A stretch of 7,115 nucleotides of DNA, taken from positions 1-7,115 of the forward strand of contig JASBRM010000381.1 of assembly GCA_030149405.1 (NCBI GenBank), given 5' to 3'. Made by a program: the position numbers and the translations under genes. Of the stretch, positions 4,722 to 7,115 are shown one piece after another. The stretch is from Neptuniibacter sp. (GTDB lineage: Bacteria; Pseudomonadota; Gammaproteobacteria; Pseudomonadales; Balneatricaceae). The stretch's first letter is position 1, and the number at the start of each line of letters is the position of its first letter. Under the pieces are notes generated by a model. It worked only from the letters and a program-made list of their open reading frames with translations. It searched no databases and was not told the DNA's origin.

Positions 4722-6614
4722 ATGTCCTATCAAGCAGAGTATTCGAAATCGATCGAAACCCCTGAGCTTTTCTGGGGTGAGAAAGCACAAGATCTAGCGT
4801 GGTATAAGCAGCCAGAAAAAATCCTTTCTCAAGATGAGAATGGAATCTATCGTTGGTTTGCTGATGGTGAGATGAATACATCTTATCTGGCACTGGATTA
4901 CCATGTTGAAAATGGTTTGGGCGACAACGCTGCAATCATTTACGACTCTCCAGTTACTGATACAAAACGCAAAATCACCTATCGTGAATTGCGTGACGAT
5001 GTAGCTAAATTTGCTGGCGTACTAAAAGCGCAAGGTGTCGAGAAAGGCGACCGCGTTGTTATCTACATGCCTATGGTGCCAGAAGCATTAGTTGCAATGC
5101 TGGCAGTTGCTCGTCTGGGTGCAATCCACTCTGTTGTATTTGGTGGCTTCGCTCCAAGTGAACTTGCAGTGCGTATTGATGATGCAGAGCCAAAAGTGAT
5201 TGTATCTGCGTCTTGCGGTATCGAAATCGCTAAAGTGATTGAATACAAGCCGATGCTGGATAAGGCGATCGAGCTGTCTGCACACAAACCAGACGCATGT
5301 GTTGTTCTGCAACGCCCTCAAGCTGAAGCAGCAATGACGGAAGGTCGTGATATCGACTGGACTGAAGCGATGGCTACTGCTGAACCAGCAGATCCAGTAC
5401 CGGTAAAAGGTACTGATCCTCTGTATATTCTTTACACTTCAGGTACAACTGGTAAGCCAAAAGGTGTTGTACGTGATAACGGTGGTCACGCCGTTGCCAT
5501 GAAGTACTCCATGAAGTCTATCTACAATGTTGAGCCTGGCGATGTATTCTGGGCGGCTTCTGATGTGGGTTGGGTCGTAGGTCACTCGTACATTGTTTAT
5601 GGGCCGCTACTGGCTGGCTGTACAACTATTGTTTACGAAGGTAAGCCAGTAAGAACTCCAGATGCAGGTGCATTTTGGCGTGTATGTGAAGAGTACAAAG
5701 CTAAGGTTCTGTTCTCGGCACCTACTGCGTTCCGTGCGATTAAGAAAGAAGATCCAGAAGGTAAGTTGCTAGCTAACTATGATCTGTCTAACCTGCAAGC
5801 GATCTTTATGGCGGGTGAGCGTCTTGATCCTCCAACTTATCACTGGACCATGGAAGTCACTGGCAAGCCAGTTATCGACCATTGGTGGCAGACTGAAACA
5901 GGTTGGGCGATTTGCGGTAATATGACAGGTGTTGAACTGCTTGAGCCAAAAGCAGGTTCAGCAACGGTTCCTGTGACAGGCTTCAATGTCCAGATCCTTG
6001 ACCCAGAAGGTAACGAGCTTCCTGCAGGTGAGCAGGGTGCTATCGCAGTGAAACTGCCAATGCCACCAAGCTGCCTGCCAACAGTTTGGGGTGATTTTGA
6101 GCGCTTCCGTACAAGTTACCTGTCAGATTTCCCAGGCTACTATTGCTCTGGTGACGGTGGTTATAAAGATGAAGATGGTTATGTCTTCATCATGGGTCGT
6201 ACCGATGACGTAATTAACGTTGCGGGTCACCGTCTATCAACAGGTGAAATGGAAGAGATTGTTGCAGGTCACTCAGCTGTAGCAGAGTGTGCGGTAATCG
6301 GTGTTAACGATGCCCTCAAAGGCCAACAGCCAATAGGCTTTGTTCTGCTCAAGAATGGTGTTGAAATTGAAGAAGCTGATCTTGAAGCAGAACTGGTAGC
6401 ACTGGTACGTAAAGAGATTGGTGCAGTGGCGTGCTTCAAGAAAGCGGTTGTGGTTGATCGTCTGCCTAAGACTCGTTCAGGTAAGATTCTGCGTAAACTG
6501 ATGCGTCAGATTGCTGATGGCCAGGATTATTCTGTACCTTCAACTATTGATGATCCAACCAGTCTTTCTGTAATGGAAGATGTTATGGATCGTAATGGTC
6601 TGATCTCCAAATAA
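4722..6614 (+). CDS. prpE: Propionyl-CoA synthetase (acetyl-CoA synthetase-like, ACSS3/PrpE type)
   Basis: This 630-residue cytoplasmic adenylate-forming enzyme converts propionate, ATP and CoA to propionyl-CoA through an acyl-AMP intermediate, the entry step of propionate use. The phosphate-binding loop YTSGTTGKPKGV is at 238-249, WWQTETGW at 388-395, a hinge/adenine region GRTDDVINVAGHR at 492-504, and PKTRSGKILRK at 582-592, whose Lys588 is the catalytic lysine that is acetylated in relatives. Ala364 (FMAGER) occupies the place of an acyl-pocket valine in acetyl-CoA synthetases, and the C-terminal STIDDPTSL is typical of PrpE; both favour propionate over acetate. ATG 4722 is preferred over the in-frame TTG at 4650 because AAAGGG lies at 4707-4712 and the family start MSYQ..Y..SI..PE..FW begins here. 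Of 24 Arg codons all but one are CGT or CGC, unlike the upstream operon, suggesting high expression. No prpB, prpC or prpD is nearby. Confidence 0.92.
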   Translation: MSYQAEYSKSIETPELFWGEKAQDLAWYKQPEKILSQDENGIYRWFADGEMNTSYLALDYHVENGLGDNAAIIYDSPVTDTKRKITYRELRDDVAKFAGVLKAQGVEKGDRVVIYMPMVPEALVAMLAVARLGAIHSVVFGGFAPSELAVRIDDAEPKVIVSASCGIEIAKVIEYKPMLDKAIELSAHKPDACVVLQRPQAEAAMTEGRDIDWTEAMATAEPADPVPVKGTDPLYILYTSGTTGKPKGVVRDNGGHAVAMKYSMKSIYNVEPGDVFWAASDVGWVVGHSYIVYGPLLAGCTTIVYEGKPVRTPDAGAFWRVCEEYKAKVLFSAPTAFRAIKKEDPEGKLLANYDLSNLQAIFMAGERLDPPTYHWTMEVTGKPVIDHWWQTETGWAICGNMTGVELLEPKAGSATVPVTGFNVQILDPEGNELPAGEQGAIAVKLPMPPSCLPTVWGDFERFRTSYLSDFPGYYCSGDGGYKDEDGYVFIMGRTDDVINVAGHRLSTGEMEEIVAGHSAVAECAVIGVNDALKGQQPIGFVLLKNGVEIEEADLEAELVALVRKEIGAVACFKKAVVVDRLPKTRSGKILRKLMRQIADGQDYSVPSTIDDPTSLSVMEDVMDRNGLISK

Positions 6615-6649
6615 GTAGAGCAAGTTGTATTACCCTTAGCTCTGTGCAG

Positions 6650-6673
6650 GCGGTCTTCGGGCCGCATCTTTTT
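6650..6673 (+). terminator. Intrinsic terminator 1 after prpE, UUCG tetraloop
   Basis: GCGGTC (6650-6655) pairs with GGCCGC (6660-6665) with one G-U pair, closed by a C(UUCG)G tetraloop, one of the most stable RNA loops. The stem is followed by ATCTTTTT, with five T residues at 6669-6673. It lies 35 bp after the prpE stop and is a good rho-independent terminator on the plus strand. Confidence 0.8.
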
Positions 6674-6693
6674 CGGAGTTTAAGGTATTAAAT

Positions 6694-6721
6694 AAAAAAA
6701 CCGCCTTTAGGCGGTTTTTTT
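6694..6721. terminator. Bidirectional intrinsic terminator between convergent genes
   Basis: CCGCC (6701-6705) and GGCGG (6710-6714) form a strong GC stem, extended by one T-A pair to a two-base loop or read with a TTTA loop. It is flanked by A7 (6694-6700) and T7 (6715-6721), so the structure ends transcripts from either side. It is a second stop for prpE and the terminator of the minus-strand dehydrogenase gene, whose stop codon (6720-6722) overlaps the T run. Confidence 0.92.
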
Positions 6722-7115
6722 ATTTGTTTTCATCGTCTGAAACTTTCAGCAGCACCCAGTCTAATGCTGATGTGGGCAGTAATCTTCGCAGAAACCCGAA
6801 TAGCCAGGTAGGAAATGTCACGTAATAACGTGCTTTAGGTTTCTTGCTCTCTACTGCATGAATCAGAGATTTAAGTACGGCCTCAGGCCCAAGAGTGAAT
6901 GGATCTTTTTTTCGTTCTTGGTTTTGTTTAGCTAATCTTCGTTCAACCGCTTCATAAACGGTTTGGTGAGCACTGCCCTCGATGGTTATATTTTCTTTAA
7001 AGGCTTTATAAGCATTTTGACGGAACTGACTTTCTATAGGGCCGGGTTCAATCAAGCTGATATGGATGTTCGTACCTGAAAGCTCCTGACGCAGAGTATC
7101 TGACAGACCCTCAAG
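6720..7115 (-). CDS. Short-chain dehydrogenase/reductase, YbbO-like, C-terminal part (5' end outside window)
   Basis: The frame on the minus strand is open to the window edge, giving 131 residues before the TAA at 6720-6722. The first visible residues read LEGLSDTLRQELSGTNIHISLIEPGPIES, which is the region just after the YxxxK active site of classical SDR enzymes (helix F, then the PGPI motif that contacts the cofactor). The catalytic Tyr/Lys and the N-terminal Rossmann glycine motif lie outside the window. The tail FTLGPEAVLKSLIHAVESKKPKARY, then VTFPTWLFGFLRRLLP, closely resembles E. coli YbbO as I remember it, an NADP-dependent aldehyde reductase. The TTG at 7053-7055 is an internal Leu codon and not the start. 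The gene converges on prpE and shares its terminator; no functional link between the two is implied. The SDR call is firm, the YbbO subgroup is likely, and the substrate is unproven. Confidence 0.85.
   Translation of the reverse strand, partial: LEGLSDTLRQELSGTNIHISLIEPGPIESQFRQNAYKAFKENITIEGSAHQTVYEAVERRLAKQNQERKKDPFTLGPEAVLKSLIHAVESKKPKARYYVTFPTWLFGFLRRLLPTSALDWVLLKVSDDENK

Noticed and set aside
5063..5321. Minus-strand open frames inside prpE.
   Set aside because: They are antisense shadows of a strongly conserved coding sequence, caused by its biased codon use.

Overview
The window looks like chromosomal DNA of a gammaproteobacterium, probably a marine Oceanospirillales- or Pseudomonas-like organism. 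This rests on the gene order exbB-exbD-lpxK-ycaR-kdsB-(low-molecular-weight phosphatase)-murB, which I know from Pseudomonas and related genera, and on a moderate, slightly AT-leaning base composition. The genus assignment is inference; no rRNA or species marker is present.

Positions 1-4318 hold a tightly packed, co-directional cell-envelope operon. It has the C-terminal part of an ExbB/TolQ-type proton-channel protein, ExbD, the lipid A 4'-kinase LpxK, a small Trm112/YcaR protein, the CMP-Kdo synthetase KdsB, a low-molecular-weight protein-tyrosine phosphatase, and the UDP-GlcNAc-enolpyruvate reductase MurB. Genes are separated by 12 bp or less, or overlap (ATGA, GTGA and an 8-bp overlap), so translational coupling is likely. 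LpxK and KdsB serve lipopolysaccharide synthesis, MurB serves peptidoglycan precursor synthesis, and ExbB/ExbD supply proton-motive-force energy to an outer-membrane process.

Positions 4319-4721 are a 403-bp AT-rich intergenic region. It has a probable terminator for the murB operon near 4383-4422, then three related 12-bp palindromic elements of the form TNGT-N2-ACNA (complete in two, one mismatch in the third). The last overlaps a possible -10 box upstream of prpE. They look like operators for a GntR/FadR-type regulator.

Positions 4722-6614 encode a stand-alone propionyl-CoA synthetase (PrpE, resembling the ACSS3 type) with codon use typical of a well-expressed gene. Two tandem intrinsic terminators follow. 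The first has a UUCG tetraloop. The second is symmetrical and also ends the convergent gene on the minus strand (6720-7115, incomplete), the C-terminal part of a YbbO-like short-chain dehydrogenase/reductase.

I see no mobile element, CRISPR array, tRNA or rRNA, and no convincing undescribed multi-gene system. The most interesting non-coding signal is the set of repeated palindromes upstream of prpE.
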